Shown here: positions 1-6,856 of the stretch, piece by piece
Layout of the letters: each line of letters begins with the position of its first letter
Position numbering within the stretch: position 1 is the stretch's first letter
Assembly: GCA_002413785.1 (NCBI GenBank)
Contig: DHXR01000017.1
Coordinates: 586 to 12,425 of the forward strand
DNA from: Mucilaginibacter sp. UBA5151
GTDB taxonomy: Bacteria; Bacteroidota; Bacteroidia; Sphingobacteriales; Sphingobacteriaceae
Length of the DNA stretch: 11,840 nt
Direction of reading: 5' to 3'
Notes under the pieces: generated by a model
Database searches by the model: none
Told to the model about the DNA's origin: nothing
The model's input: only the letters and a program-made list of their open reading frames with translations
Program-made: the position numbers and the translations under genes

Positions 1-54
1 AATAGCTGTTTTAATTTGGTCATACTAATAGTGTCTGCTGCCATCGTTTATCAC

Positions 55-78
55 TAAACGTGTAAGTAAACGTGTAAG
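55..78. repeat. Tandem 12-bp direct repeat, two perfect copies
   Basis: TAAACGTGTAAG occurs twice head to tail (55-66 and 67-78) with no mismatch. It lies just outside the cluster of GGTGGGTCA boxes. Such short tandem repeats are often protein-binding sites near replication origins or element ends, but nothing else here shows which. Confidence 0.6.
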
Positions 79-102
79 CAAGCACTAACTTCAGCACCCT
101 TG

Positions 103-260
103 GGTGGGTCAATAAGCCGTTATGGCATACTGACCCACCTGTTAACGAAAATACGCCGTTATGGCATATTGACCCACCTCAATTAATTGATGATGAGTAT
201 GTTAATCCATTATAGCCCAATTTGGGTGGGTCAGCTTGATGATATTGGTGGGTCAGTATG
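103..260. repeat. Iteron-like cluster: five copies of GGTGGGTCA in both orientations
   Basis: The 9-mer GGTGGGTCA is read on the plus strand at 103-111, 225-233 and 249-257 (within a longer match at 247-260), and on the minus strand at 131-139 and 170-178. The two minus copies belong to a 25-bp direct repeat (116-140 and 155-179) with a single C/T difference. Boxes 103-111 and 131-139 also form an imperfect hairpin, with inner pairs GCC/GGC around GTTAT. The rightmost box falls inside the last codons of the ATPase gene, where it encodes Thr-Asp-Pro-Pro. Position next to a RepA-like ATPase suggests binding sites for a replication or control protein; that role is inferred. Confidence 0.6.
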
Positions 261-1388
261 GTTGATAATACGCAGTTTAGTCGGTTCTTTCTTATTTATT
301 GAATACTTACAGCCCTTTGTCCTCGGCGTACCTGTAGTAATGATATATTTAAATTGTAGCCAATGTGTGATCCATTCATCTGTTTTGTTCATCCCAATAT
401 CATAACCCAAATACCTTGAAATATTCGCGCTTCCCGCAGTTCTCAAATCACTCCTAATCATTTCAGGTTGGATACTAAAAACATCTTTTATAATAGCTTC
501 GTGCGATTCCGGGGGAACATCATAAGGGGCCAATTTTTTGCGCTGTTCGGTATTGGTCGCAGATTGTGTATAACCATCAATAATGTTTGGCAACCCGTCA
601 ATATCTATACTAAATGCAATAGGTTCAAAGTCTTTATCCTTACAAAATTCCGGAGAAATAACGCTGATATTTTTATTTTCAGCTTTGCTTACTGACACTA
701 CAGTTTGGCATTTATTTGTCAGCTCCGCTCCTAAATGCCCCCTGGCGTTTGTATCTCCCTTATTTTGATGTAATACCGTAATGACGTGAATATTTAAATC
801 CTGTGTCCATTTAAGTAATTTGGTTGTAATCATACAGGCCTGTTCCTCATCATTGATAGAAGTAATTAAATCCCGTATACCGTCAATTACGGCCATGCCA
901 ATATTTTCAGTATTATAAATAGCAAATTCAATCAATTGTAATCGTTCTACAGGTGTAAGGCCTCTAAGTGAATAAACTATGAGATTAGCCGGTAATTGTA
1001 CCCCTGATATGTCGCAAATGCGTTTTAATGCTTTTTGTACATAATACTTGCTTTGTTCTGTATCAAAATAAAGGACAGTTTTTTTATTATCAGGAAAAGT
1101 TGCTAAGAATACTTTTTGAAATGGTGTGCCACTTATTAATGCTGCCGCTAAAATCAATGACAATGCAAATGTTTTACCTGCTTTAGCCTTGCCTATCAAT
1201 AGCGTAAAATCGCCTAATGTGCCGAACGTATGCGGCACGCCATTAATAATAACTTCAATGCAAATGGGCGGCACTGGTATAGTATCGTTTACACTTATCA
1301 GACAATTGCTTAATATGGCTTTATAATCAGGCTCTTTCAGCATCCCCGGCATATTCGCAAATGCTTGCTCTGGGTTATTGTGAATCAT
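231..1388 (-). CDS. RepA-like RecA-fold (AAA_25-type) ATPase
   Basis: This 385-residue protein is probably a hexameric RepA-type helicase or DNA-binding ATPase encoded by a mobile element, acting in the cytoplasm on element DNA. Visible features are a Walker A GKAKAGKT at residues 66-73, a strand and acidic residue after it (VLYFDTE, about 105-111), a Walker B-like segment ending IDG (about 164-170), a sensor-like ITVLHQNKG (203-211) and an ARGHLGAE motif resembling the arginine-finger region of KaiC/RepA proteins. The last 90 residues look like a winged-helix domain. Its ATG overlaps the preceding 98-residue gene by 14 bases, so it is the third gene of a leftward operon. The final residues HTDPPISSS are partly encoded by a repeat of the iteron-like cluster. 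The ATPase fold is clear; a replication role is inferred from context. Confidence 0.75.
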   Translation of the reverse strand: MIHNNPEQAFANMPGMLKEPDYKAILSNCLISVNDTIPVPPICIEVIINGVPHTFGTLGDFTLLIGKAKAGKTFALSLILAAALISGTPFQKVFLATFPDNKKTVLYFDTEQSKYYVQKALKRICDISGVQLPANLIVYSLRGLTPVERLQLIEFAIYNTENIGMAVIDGIRDLITSINDEEQACMITTKLLKWTQDLNIHVITVLHQNKGDTNARGHLGAELTNKCQTVVSVSKAENKNISVISPEFCKDKDFEPIAFSIDIDGLPNIIDGYTQSATNTEQRKKLAPYDVPPESHEAIIKDVFSIQPEMIRSDLRTAGSANISRYLGYDIGMNKTDEWITHWLQFKYIITTGTPRTKGCKYSINKKEPTKLRIINHTDPPISSS

Positions 1389-1671
1389 AATTACATCTTT
1401 CTTGAATATCGACCAATTTTATATTAGTAGTTAGGTACCATGCTTTATGGCCAGTTACTCTGCAAAGTTTTTTAGCAACTTCCCATAATTCCCCGGCATG
1501 TTCCAGGTCGCGCTTATATCTGCAAATATTCTTTAGCGGAATATCCGTTGCGTTGCTAATCATTGAAGCGGTAGCAACATGATTTTGAAGATATAGAAAT
1601 ATGGTTTTTTTTTCTTTGCGGGAGTGTTTATCTTTGACTTGCGAGTACAAAGATTTAGAAGGAGTTGTCAT
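1375..1671 (-). CDS. Small winged-helix-like protein of the element operon
   Basis: A 98-residue basic protein. Residues about 23-80 have the pattern of a winged helix: helix TIFLYLQNHV, a turn helix ATASMISNAT, a recognition-like helix LKNICRYKRDLEHAG, and a beta wing WEVAKKLCRV..AWYLTT. Proteins of this kind commonly sit between an excisionase-type HTH gene and a primase/helicase or RepA-like gene in Bacteroidota integrative elements, as here. Its start ATG shares four bases (ATGA) with the stop of the upstream HTH gene, and its end overlaps the ATPase gene by 14 bases, so translation is probably coupled on both sides. DNA binding is inferred from fold pattern only; I do not recognise a named family. 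Confidence 0.7.
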   Translation of the reverse strand: MTTPSKSLYSQVKDKHSRKEKKTIFLYLQNHVATASMISNATDIPLKNICRYKRDLEHAGELWEVAKKLCRVTGHKAWYLTTNIKLVDIQERCNYDSQ

Positions 1672-1949
1672 TTATTGGCCGCTCCTTTCTTATTTACATA
1701 TTCCTGTATTTCATCCCACTTAATACGAACTTGGCGCCCAATATTAAAAGCCTTCAACTGCCTGGAGTTAATTAATTTATCCAGGGTGGGTAAGGAAACA
1801 CCTAAATGATCCGCAGCAAGCTGGCGGGTTGCAGGTGGTTGGGCATTAACCGGGGTGGTATTGGCGGAGCTGCCCGCACTAATAAGATGATTTATTAACG
1901 TCTCTACCCTTTCAAAACGTTCTAAGATTTCAGCATGTGGATTGTACAT
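1668..1949 (-). CDS. Excisionase/MerR-type helix-turn-helix protein (HTH_17-like)
   Basis: A 93-residue protein with an amphipathic N-terminal helix (ILERFERVETLINHLI, about 8-23), a low-complexity linker, and a C-terminal MerR-like HTH at about 42-88: TRQLAADHLGVSLPTLDKLI followed by the typical wing LKAFNIGRQVRIKWDEIQEYV. This is the standard layout of small excisionase-family or element-control proteins in Bacteroidota. It could assist the tyrosine integrase encoded upstream in excision, or repress its own operon. In support of the latter, a perfect 10-bp inverted repeat ends one base before its start codon. It is the first gene of the three-gene operon ending with the RepA-like ATPase. 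Confidence 0.8.
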   Translation of the reverse strand: MYNPHAEILERFERVETLINHLISAGSSANTTPVNAQPPATRQLAADHLGVSLPTLDKLINSRQLKAFNIGRQVRIKWDEIQEYVNKKGAANK

Positions 1950-1950
1950 A

Positions 1951-1979
1951 TTGACCTGTTTTAATGTTTAACAGGTCAA
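1951..1979 (-). promoter_or_regulatory. Perfect 10-bp inverted repeat at the operon start (operator or leader hairpin)
   Basis: TTGACCTGTT (1951-1960) and AACAGGTCAA (1970-1979) are perfect inverse copies separated by 9 bases. On the minus strand the dyad ends one base before the ATG at 1949. It may be an operator for the HTH protein it precedes, or an mRNA hairpin that blocks ribosome loading. No T-run follows, so a terminator is unlikely. Confidence 0.6.
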
Positions 1980-2048
1980 AGGTTAGCTTTAATTGGTTTG
2001 CGATTCTTGCTAATAATTTGCAGCAAAAGAATAGCAAAAAAGAAAGGC

Positions 2049-2972
2049 TTAGTTAGACGATATGAGGTTAATAATCGTTTGTTTTTCTTCGTTAATTTCT
2101 ATTTTTCTATCGTTCGATAAAGGTGTATTTCTATAAATTTTTAAATTACCAGAAATAGATGCACGTACACCAACAAAACCAAAGCTTGTTTCTAACACCC
2201 TGTGCAACGCTGTGCCTGAATATGAAGGATCGCAATTTAATTTTCCTAACTCTTTTAATGCAAATACCATTAAAGTGATTTTTTTGGGATTTTTCAGGTT
2301 TTTATAAGGACTTAATTTTTTAATTAAATCGGGCTCATTTAGATAACTTTCAAAGCCGGTATCAGGGAATTTTTTGTCAATACTCTTTCCTTTTTCAAAA
2401 AATGGCACATTACTAAGGTCTGCCACCGAAATGTTGTGATTATTGGGTAGCGTTTGATCAATTGAAGTTGGCACACCGGGGTTGCCAGGTTGTTCTATAA
2501 GGTTTCCCAAATATAAGTAATCATCATTTTCAGCCTGCGGATAAATGTCTTTTTGCAGTTCAAAAAGAGACATCAGGTGTCTTTTGTAAATAATGCTGTC
2601 CGCGGCAACCGCTATGTTGTCTAAGTCCATTACACGTTTATGATAGAACCAGTGGAGATCGTCCTTGCATTCATTATCTTCTTGGACTAAATCACTTTTT
2701 AAAATGTTATCAATATCTTTTACCAACCCCTCAATTTCGCACTCTATTTTTATAAACACTCTATTTTTTTCATTGGCGCTATAATCCAATTTTTGATAAT
2801 CATCTATGTAGGGTTCAGTGTATATAAATCCAGTTTCATCAAACCTGGTATAATCGGGGTTAATAAACAGGGGCCGGGGTTGCATTCCTATAAACTCCTT
2901 AATTATTGCATCAATGTCGCCGATACATTGACTGATTTTTTTACGGCCTTGTAAAGTATAATTGAAGCCCAT
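2049..2972 (-). CDS. Uncharacterised 307-residue protein co-transcribed with the integrase
   Basis: I do not recognise the family. The protein is soluble-looking, with no signal peptide or membrane segment. The N-terminal half (1-170) is helical and acidic with many aromatic residues (for example HWFYHKR and DYLYLGNL). A Pro/Asn-rich linker follows (about 170-195). The C-terminal part (about 215-300) contains LMVFALKELGKLNCDPSYSGTALHRVLETSFG and a short beta-like end, which could be a small winged or ribbon DNA-binding domain. The ATG lies only five bases beyond the integrase stop, so both are almost certainly on one transcript. An accessory or regulatory role in element mobility (functionally analogous to RteC-like proteins) is possible, but I see no RteC signature. 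Confidence 0.65.
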   Translation of the reverse strand: MGFNYTLQGRKKISQCIGDIDAIIKEFIGMQPRPLFINPDYTRFDETGFIYTEPYIDDYQKLDYSANEKNRVFIKIECEIEGLVKDIDNILKSDLVQEDNECKDDLHWFYHKRVMDLDNIAVAADSIIYKRHLMSLFELQKDIYPQAENDDYLYLGNLIEQPGNPGVPTSIDQTLPNNHNISVADLSNVPFFEKGKSIDKKFPDTGFESYLNEPDLIKKLSPYKNLKNPKKITLMVFALKELGKLNCDPSYSGTALHRVLETSFGFVGVRASISGNLKIYRNTPLSNDRKIEINEEKQTIINLISSN

Positions 2973-2977
2973 CGTGT

Positions 2978-4312
2978 TTATATTTCAGCGTTTACAACTT
3001 TCATAGTCTGTCGGTTCCATATTTCCCTCATCATCTCAGCCTTTTCTTTGGGCGTTACCTTAATATAAAGGTTAAAAGCTGCCTCAGTGCGGTGCCCGGT
3101 TACTGCCATTATAACTGAGCTCGGCACACCTAAGTGATACATATTTGATGCAAATGAGCGCCTTGCGCTATGTGTTGTAATTAATTCGTTTAGAGGTTTA
3201 TTTATAATTACCTTTTTACCGGCTACGGCTTTTTCCAAAGCGATATTTTCAGTTAACCCGGCTAATTCCGCAGCTTCTTTAATATAAGCGTTAAGTTTAA
3301 CATTTGAAATTGCCGGGGGCAAGCTATTAATTGTTTTGCCATCATACCGTTTCATTATCTGCCGTATTGTTGGATGGATCGGTATAGCAACATTTTGGCC
3401 TGTTTTTGCGGTTTTAATCTCTATAAAGTCACCTTGAATATTTTTAGGTTGTATGTTTGTAAAATCAGAAAAGCGCAAACCGGTATAACATCCTATTAAA
3501 AATAAGTCGCGTACCCTCTCCAGTTTGGTATTTTCCGAAAAATCAAAGTCGGCAAGTATTTCCAATTGGCTTTGATTGAGGTAAATATTTTCGACCTCAG
3601 ATTTAACCTTTACAAAATTTTTGCTTGTATACTTTTCGTTCTTATGAAGTTCGTCTTCCCTGGCTTCATTTAAACATAATTTTAAAAATTTAATAACGGC
3701 ACCAAAATAGTTATTGGATAAACCTTCAATATTATATGCCCAGTCCTTAAAGTCTTCATAAAAATCAAGATCAATATCTGTAAACAACAATGGCCGTTTA
3801 TACTTGAATTGATGATGTTTTTTTAAAATGCCAAAAGTACTGTTGTAAGATTTTATTGTACCGGGACTATATCTTTCTCCATTGCCCAATACTCTTTTAC
3901 CGTTTTTTGTATTGTTGATTAATTGTTCAATGTATTCAAATAACGTAAATTTTGTTTTTGGTTTTTCAGCATTCGGGTCAACGCCATCATTTTTAATCAA
4001 TAATAAACACGCCTCTTTAAGCTTATCGGGTTCAGGGTATTCCTTGGTTTCCTTTGTAATAGTCTCAAAAGCGAACCCTATCCAGTCTTTTACATTTTTA
4101 ATATCCGTTGATAAATCATCAGCATTTTGCAAGCTGGCGGCTTGCCGCGGCTCTTGCTTATCAGCATTCCAATATTTCGGCTCAATAACTACACCACTAC
4201 TAAAAACAGATCGTGTATTATTATACCTCACAAAGCACCTAAGCGGTGTAGACTTTGATTTATCTTTTGTTTGCTGTAAGACAAATTTAACAGTGAATTT
4301 AAAACCAGCCAT
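2978..4312 (-). CDS. Tyrosine recombinase (integrase) with Arm and SAM-like domains
   Basis: A site-specific DNA recombinase of 444 residues, the usual length for Bacteroidota element integrases. The N-terminus (about 1-90) has the Arm-type DNA-binding pattern (FTVKFVL..., then VVIEPKYWNADKQ). A core-binding SAM-like helical domain covers about 120-235. The catalytic domain shows all expected residues: Arg280 in TGLRFSD, Lys near 303 (KTAKTG), His381 and Arg384 in THSARRSFA, His407 in TGHRT and the nucleophile Tyr416 in FNLYIK. The frame is open to a TTG at 4333, but the ATG at 4312 opening MAGFKFTVKF matches family starts and is chosen here. It is transcribed leftwards, followed after 5 bases by the 307-residue gene, and probably integrates and excises region A. 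Confidence 0.92.
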   Translation of the reverse strand: MAGFKFTVKFVLQQTKDKSKSTPLRCFVRYNNTRSVFSSGVVIEPKYWNADKQEPRQAASLQNADDLSTDIKNVKDWIGFAFETITKETKEYPEPDKLKEACLLLIKNDGVDPNAEKPKTKFTLFEYIEQLINNTKNGKRVLGNGERYSPGTIKSYNSTFGILKKHHQFKYKRPLLFTDIDLDFYEDFKDWAYNIEGLSNNYFGAVIKFLKLCLNEAREDELHKNEKYTSKNFVKVKSEVENIYLNQSQLEILADFDFSENTKLERVRDLFLIGCYTGLRFSDFTNIQPKNIQGDFIEIKTAKTGQNVAIPIHPTIRQIMKRYDGKTINSLPPAISNVKLNAYIKEAAELAGLTENIALEKAVAGKKVIINKPLNELITTHSARRSFASNMYHLGVPSSVIMAVTGHRTEAAFNLYIKVTPKEKAEMMREIWNRQTMKVVNAEI

Positions 4313-4330
4313 AATGTTTTTCTTGTTAAA

Positions 4331-4338
4331 CAAACATA
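4331..4338 (-). promoter_or_regulatory. Possible Bacteroidota -7 promoter box before the integrase
   Basis: The minus strand reads TATGTTTG, an exact fit to the Bacteroidota -7 consensus TAnnTTTG, 18 bases before the chosen integrase ATG. No convincing TTTG-type -33 box is seen at the usual distance, so the call rests on one box. Confidence 0.3.
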
Positions 4339-4345
4339 AGCATTA

Positions 4346-4367
4346 GTGCGGTAATTGTGCGGAATTA
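4346..4367. repeat. Imperfect 11-bp tandem repeat upstream of the integrase
   Basis: GTGCGGTAATT (4346-4356) is followed directly by GTGCGGAATTA (4357-4367). Short direct repeats next to an integrase start may be arm-type binding sites or part of an attachment site; either is unproven. Confidence 0.35.
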
Positions 4368-4470
4368 TTTTGTTTACTTTAATCTCATTTCGTCTTCTTT
4401 GATAACAAAGTGCATTATTACCTATATAAAAGGCATATTTTAATTTAGATTACTTCCGTTTGTTTTGTGT

Positions 4471-6012
4471 TTATAATCCTATTGGGATCACCCAGCGGGA
4501 CAACGCCAAATTTTGGTCAGTTGTCCCGCTTTTGTTTTTACTCAACTCTTTGTTAATCAAGTAGGTGATTTGGAACGGTTCGCTAACCGTTGCGGTTCGT
4601 TCTTGCAATTCCTCAAAAGTGAATTTTTCGGGGTAGACCGAACCAATAATTTTTCTTTGAATATCCGGCTCTGATTTCCAGTAGATTACATCAATCTTTG
4701 TTAATGTGTTAATAGCACCATCTACTATTGGCTCCAACTCCTGAATTTTAATAAAATCAGTTCCTATGTCTGAAAGTTTAGCTTCCAATACGTTGATCTT
4801 TAGCTCTGTTTCGGATTTAATAACTTTATAGTCGATGGCATCAATGTCACTGTTAAGCAGCAGTTCACGGGCTTTAGTAAGCCTGTTATTCAGTACAGTG
4901 ATCTGGTCAATATATTGTTTGCGGCTCTCCCTGCCGTATTGGGTGCTGTTACTATACGCATCCATAATAACCCTTTTGAAAAGCTCCGCAGCATCCGGAT
5001 TTAAAACATATTCCTTTAAACCGGATACAAAAGTTTCATTCACATCTTCCGCTTTCTGCCGATAACCACATGTGGAAGAACAATGATAATAATGATAGTA
5101 TTGCGTTCTGCCTTTTGACGCACTACCAGATAAGGTTCTTGTACATTTGGAACAGTTCAAAAACCCCCTTAACGGCAGCATATTCATAGACACCATCTTG
5201 GTTCCCATTTTTCGTTTGCGGCCATTTAAAACATCCTGCACATCGTAAAACAAGCTCTCTGAAATTAAAGGATCATGCAAGCCGGGTACGGTATAACTAT
5301 CTTCATCCTTATATTTAGGAATAACAATCTTACCGCAGTAGATCGGGTTGCGGATAGCCAGCCAAAAACTATTTTTGCTGCATATTAGCCCTAATTCCTT
5401 TGCCCTTTTCCATATCTGTTCGGTAGAATATTTCCCCTCACTAACCTCGTTAAACGCCCATTTCAAAATAGATGCTTGCGGCTCCTTAAAAACAATATGT
5501 TTCCTGCCGCCTTCCATTGTTCTGTTTACATAGCCTATTGGCGCGGTAGCCATCCACCGGCCTTCTTTTCTTGCCCGGCGCATACCATAAAATACGTTTA
5601 ATGACCTGCGGTCATTCTCAATTTCAGGAGCAGTCAGGTAAATAGCCAACATCATTTTATTTTCCGGCACGCTCATATCCAACGGCTGTTCCATAGCCTG
5701 CGGTTCTATGCCTAATCCTTTCAGGATATTGATCATTTGATAAGCATCGGGGGCGTTACGGCTGAACCTGTCCCATTTGGTAAAAAGGATCAGGTCGGTT
5801 TTATTGCGGTACTGGCGCAGATATGCCAGTAGCTTTATCCATTCGGGGCGAATGAATGATTTAGCGGAGTGATCCTCAAAAATCACTTTCCTGACGGTAA
5901 TATGGGTGATGTCACAATACTTGCGTAATACTTCTTCCTGGTTACGTTGGGAATAGCCCTTATCAGCCTGCTCATCTGTGCTTACCCTGATATATAAGTC
6001 TGCTATTTTCAT
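4471..6012 (-). CDS. Large serine recombinase (site-specific integrase)
   Basis: A 513-residue large serine recombinase. The resolvase domain (1-about 150) contains the nucleophile Ser11 in YIRVSTDEQ with Arg9, and the paired arginines Arg82 and Arg85 in KWDRFSRN. The recombinase domain follows (about 155-265: APIGYVNR, RNPIYCGKIVIPKY). A zinc ribbon comprises CSKC (287-290) and a second pair HCSSTC (311-315). A coiled coil (about 365-430) and C-terminal extension complete the usual architecture. It would integrate a mobile element without a tyrosine-type mechanism. Its ATG overlaps the stop of a 50-residue upstream gene (ATGA). The last residues, ALSRWVIPIGL, are encoded across a strong palindrome and look unlike a folded end, so the C-terminus may read into an attachment sequence. 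Catalytically it appears intact. Confidence 0.93.
   Translation of the reverse strand: MKIADLYIRVSTDEQADKGYSQRNQEEVLRKYCDITHITVRKVIFEDHSAKSFIRPEWIKLLAYLRQYRNKTDLILFTKWDRFSRNAPDAYQMINILKGLGIEPQAMEQPLDMSVPENKMMLAIYLTAPEIENDRRSLNVFYGMRRARKEGRWMATAPIGYVNRTMEGGRKHIVFKEPQASILKWAFNEVSEGKYSTEQIWKRAKELGLICSKNSFWLAIRNPIYCGKIVIPKYKDEDSYTVPGLHDPLISESLFYDVQDVLNGRKRKMGTKMVSMNMLPLRGFLNCSKCTRTLSGSASKGRTQYYHYYHCSSTCGYRQKAEDVNETFVSGLKEYVLNPDAAELFKRVIMDAYSNSTQYGRESRKQYIDQITVLNNRLTKARELLLNSDIDAIDYKVIKSETELKINVLEAKLSDIGTDFIKIQELEPIVDGAINTLTKIDVIYWKSEPDIQRKIIGSVYPEKFTFEELQERTATVSEPFQITYLINKELSKNKSGTTDQNLALSRWVIPIGL
4494..4530. repeat. 37-bp near-perfect palindrome at the 3' end of the serine recombinase gene
   Basis: AGCGGGACAAC (4494-4504) and GTTGTCCCGCT (4520-4530) are perfect inverse copies; between them CCAAA (4506-4510) and TTTGG (4512-4516) extend the dyad. 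On the plus strand it is followed by CTTTTGTTTTT, so it could terminate rightward transcription. It could also be an attachment site, since serine-integrase sites are imperfect inverted repeats of about this size next to the integrase gene. The sequence alone does not decide. Confidence 0.6.
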
Positions 6013-6161
6013 TTTTTAAAGTTCTGATCGACAACTAATTTAGCTAAAAAATACATGAAATCCAATACTTTCTCCGCCTCTTTTTCGCTAATATTTATAC
6101 CGCTTTTACTTAAAATTTCAACGGCTTTTTGGGGTGTTATATTGCGCTTCTCAGTAACCAT
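6009..6161 (-). CDS. 50-residue helical protein translationally coupled to the serine recombinase
   Basis: A small gene that is easily missed. It reads MVTEKRNITPQKAVEILSKS, then a Gly-Ile-Asn turn, and a second amphipathic helix rich in Glu and Lys that ends in a hydrophobic stretch (VLDFMYFLAKLVV). A purine-rich Shine-Dalgarno-like stretch (AGGGAGCAGGA) stands directly before the ATG, which is unusual among the genes here and favours real translation. Its TGA shares the sequence ATGA with the recombinase start. Helix-turn-helix-sized proteins of this kind precede serine recombinases in other Bacteroidota elements as far as I recall. It may be a recombination directionality factor or a regulator, but this is inference from position only. 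Confidence 0.75.
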   Translation of the reverse strand: MVTEKRNITPQKAVEILSKSGINISEKEAEKVLDFMYFLAKLVVDQNFKK

Positions 6162-6635
6162 TCCTGCTCCCTTTCTTTAATAAAAAGCAAATCTGACTTA
6201 TCTAAAAATATTCTATTCGCAAGGGGTTCGTGAGGTACGTGAAATTTATAGATTACTTACCATCTTTGATTTACAAGATCTTATGAGTTTATCTAAATTA
6301 TCGGCAAGACATTGCAGAATTATCTATTTTTTAGCTATCGAGTTCATCAAGTGCTGTATGTTGTAAGTTATTGCAGAATAAATACATTATCGACACGAGT
6401 GCACTATTGATAAATATACTAAAGGTTTTAAAGTAATTGGGTAAATGCATTCTGATCATTACTGGGACTTATAAGGAGTTATCGAGCACTTAAAGCGCGG
6501 CAAAACCCCTGATTGCCGACCACTAACTTGGTGATACAGTGACTATAAGGCGGCTTCCTGCCTCTTTTTTACCTTAAACAAGGCTTTTCATGCCTATGAA
6601 TTTAAGTTACCACCTTGGTAAATAAATACCCGGTA
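6162..6635. other. Gene-poor stretch with small repeats and hairpins
   Basis: No convincing gene in 474 bases. ATTGCAGAAT occurs twice (6311-6320 and 6370-6379). On the plus strand a run of small hairpins lies at 6498-6518 (CGGCAA/TTGCCG), 6548-6563 and 6607-6621 (TTACCA/TGGTAA). This could hold a small RNA or the element's control and attachment sequences. A 42-codon minus-strand frame near its middle has no ribosome site or protein character and was not called. Confidence 0.4.
6548..6570 (+). terminator. Possible intrinsic terminator, rightward
   Basis: AGGCGG (6548-6553) pairs with CC-GCCT (6557-6563, one bulged T), followed by CTTTTTT. No plus-strand gene lies upstream, so if real it would end a small RNA beginning within about 6400-6480. 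Confidence 0.35.
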
Positions 6636-6776
6636 TCATTCATAAGGTTGGCTATTATAGGAATTGATAAATTCGGTAAACTCTGTTTGAAAAGTTACGG
6701 GGTTATCTTTCGCCAGTTGTTCGGCGTAGCCCTCCCAAAATATTTGGTTGGTTAATTCGATAAATAACTCTAACAT
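6636..6776 (-). CDS. Hypothetical 46-residue acidic protein
   Basis: A short open frame beginning MLELFIELTNQIFWEGYAEQ and ending NSYNSQPYE. It is acidic and amphipathic, with two predicted helices (1-23 and 28-40), no cysteine pair and no membrane segment. It lies 80 bases beyond the end of the Lys/Ala/Glu-rich gene, with a strong hairpin between them, and in the same orientation. The start has only a weak purine stretch (AAAGACA) before it. The composition is protein-like, with sensible codon use and a clean stop, but I do not recognise a family and cannot exclude a chance frame. Confidence 0.5.
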   Translation of the reverse strand: MLELFIELTNQIFWEGYAEQLAKDNPVTFQTEFTEFINSYNSQPYE

Positions 6777-6811
6777 TGTCTTTAGCTTTTAAGATTAGAA
6801 ATTTCTTAAAT

Positions 6812-6843
6812 AACGCCCCCTGTACGCTGATACAAGGGGCGTT
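6812..6843 (-). terminator. Strong hairpin behind the Lys/Ala/Glu/Pro-rich gene
   Basis: AACGCCCC (6812-6819) and GGGGCGTT (6836-6843) are perfect inverse copies; TGTA/TACA inside adds four pairs across one mismatch. It lies 13 bases beyond the stop of the minus-strand gene ending at 6857. The T-run after it is short (GTTATTT), so termination is plausible but may be leaky, allowing read-through to the 46-residue gene. Confidence 0.6.
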
Positions 6844-6856
6844 TCCAATTTTCAAC

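Noticed and set aside
55..260. CRISPR array
   Set aside because: The repeats are short, occur in both orientations and are irregularly spaced, and no cas gene is present.
2049..2972. RteC regulator
   Set aside because: Length and motifs do not fit what I know of RteC; only the position near an integrase is similar.
4313..4333. TTG start giving the integrase seven extra residues
   Set aside because: The ATG at 4312 starts a typical Arm-domain sequence, and the TTG overlaps the likely promoter box.
3882..4346. Plus-strand 154-codon open frame
   Set aside because: It is antisense to the tyrosine integrase, whose catalytic residues are complete, and its own translation has no protein-family character.
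6480..6600. tRNA gene as integration target
   Set aside because: The small stems do not assemble into a cloverleaf, and no T-loop sequence is present.
6009..6776. Toxin-antitoxin pair formed by the two small genes
   Set aside because: They are about 470 bases apart, and neither resembles a known toxin or antitoxin.
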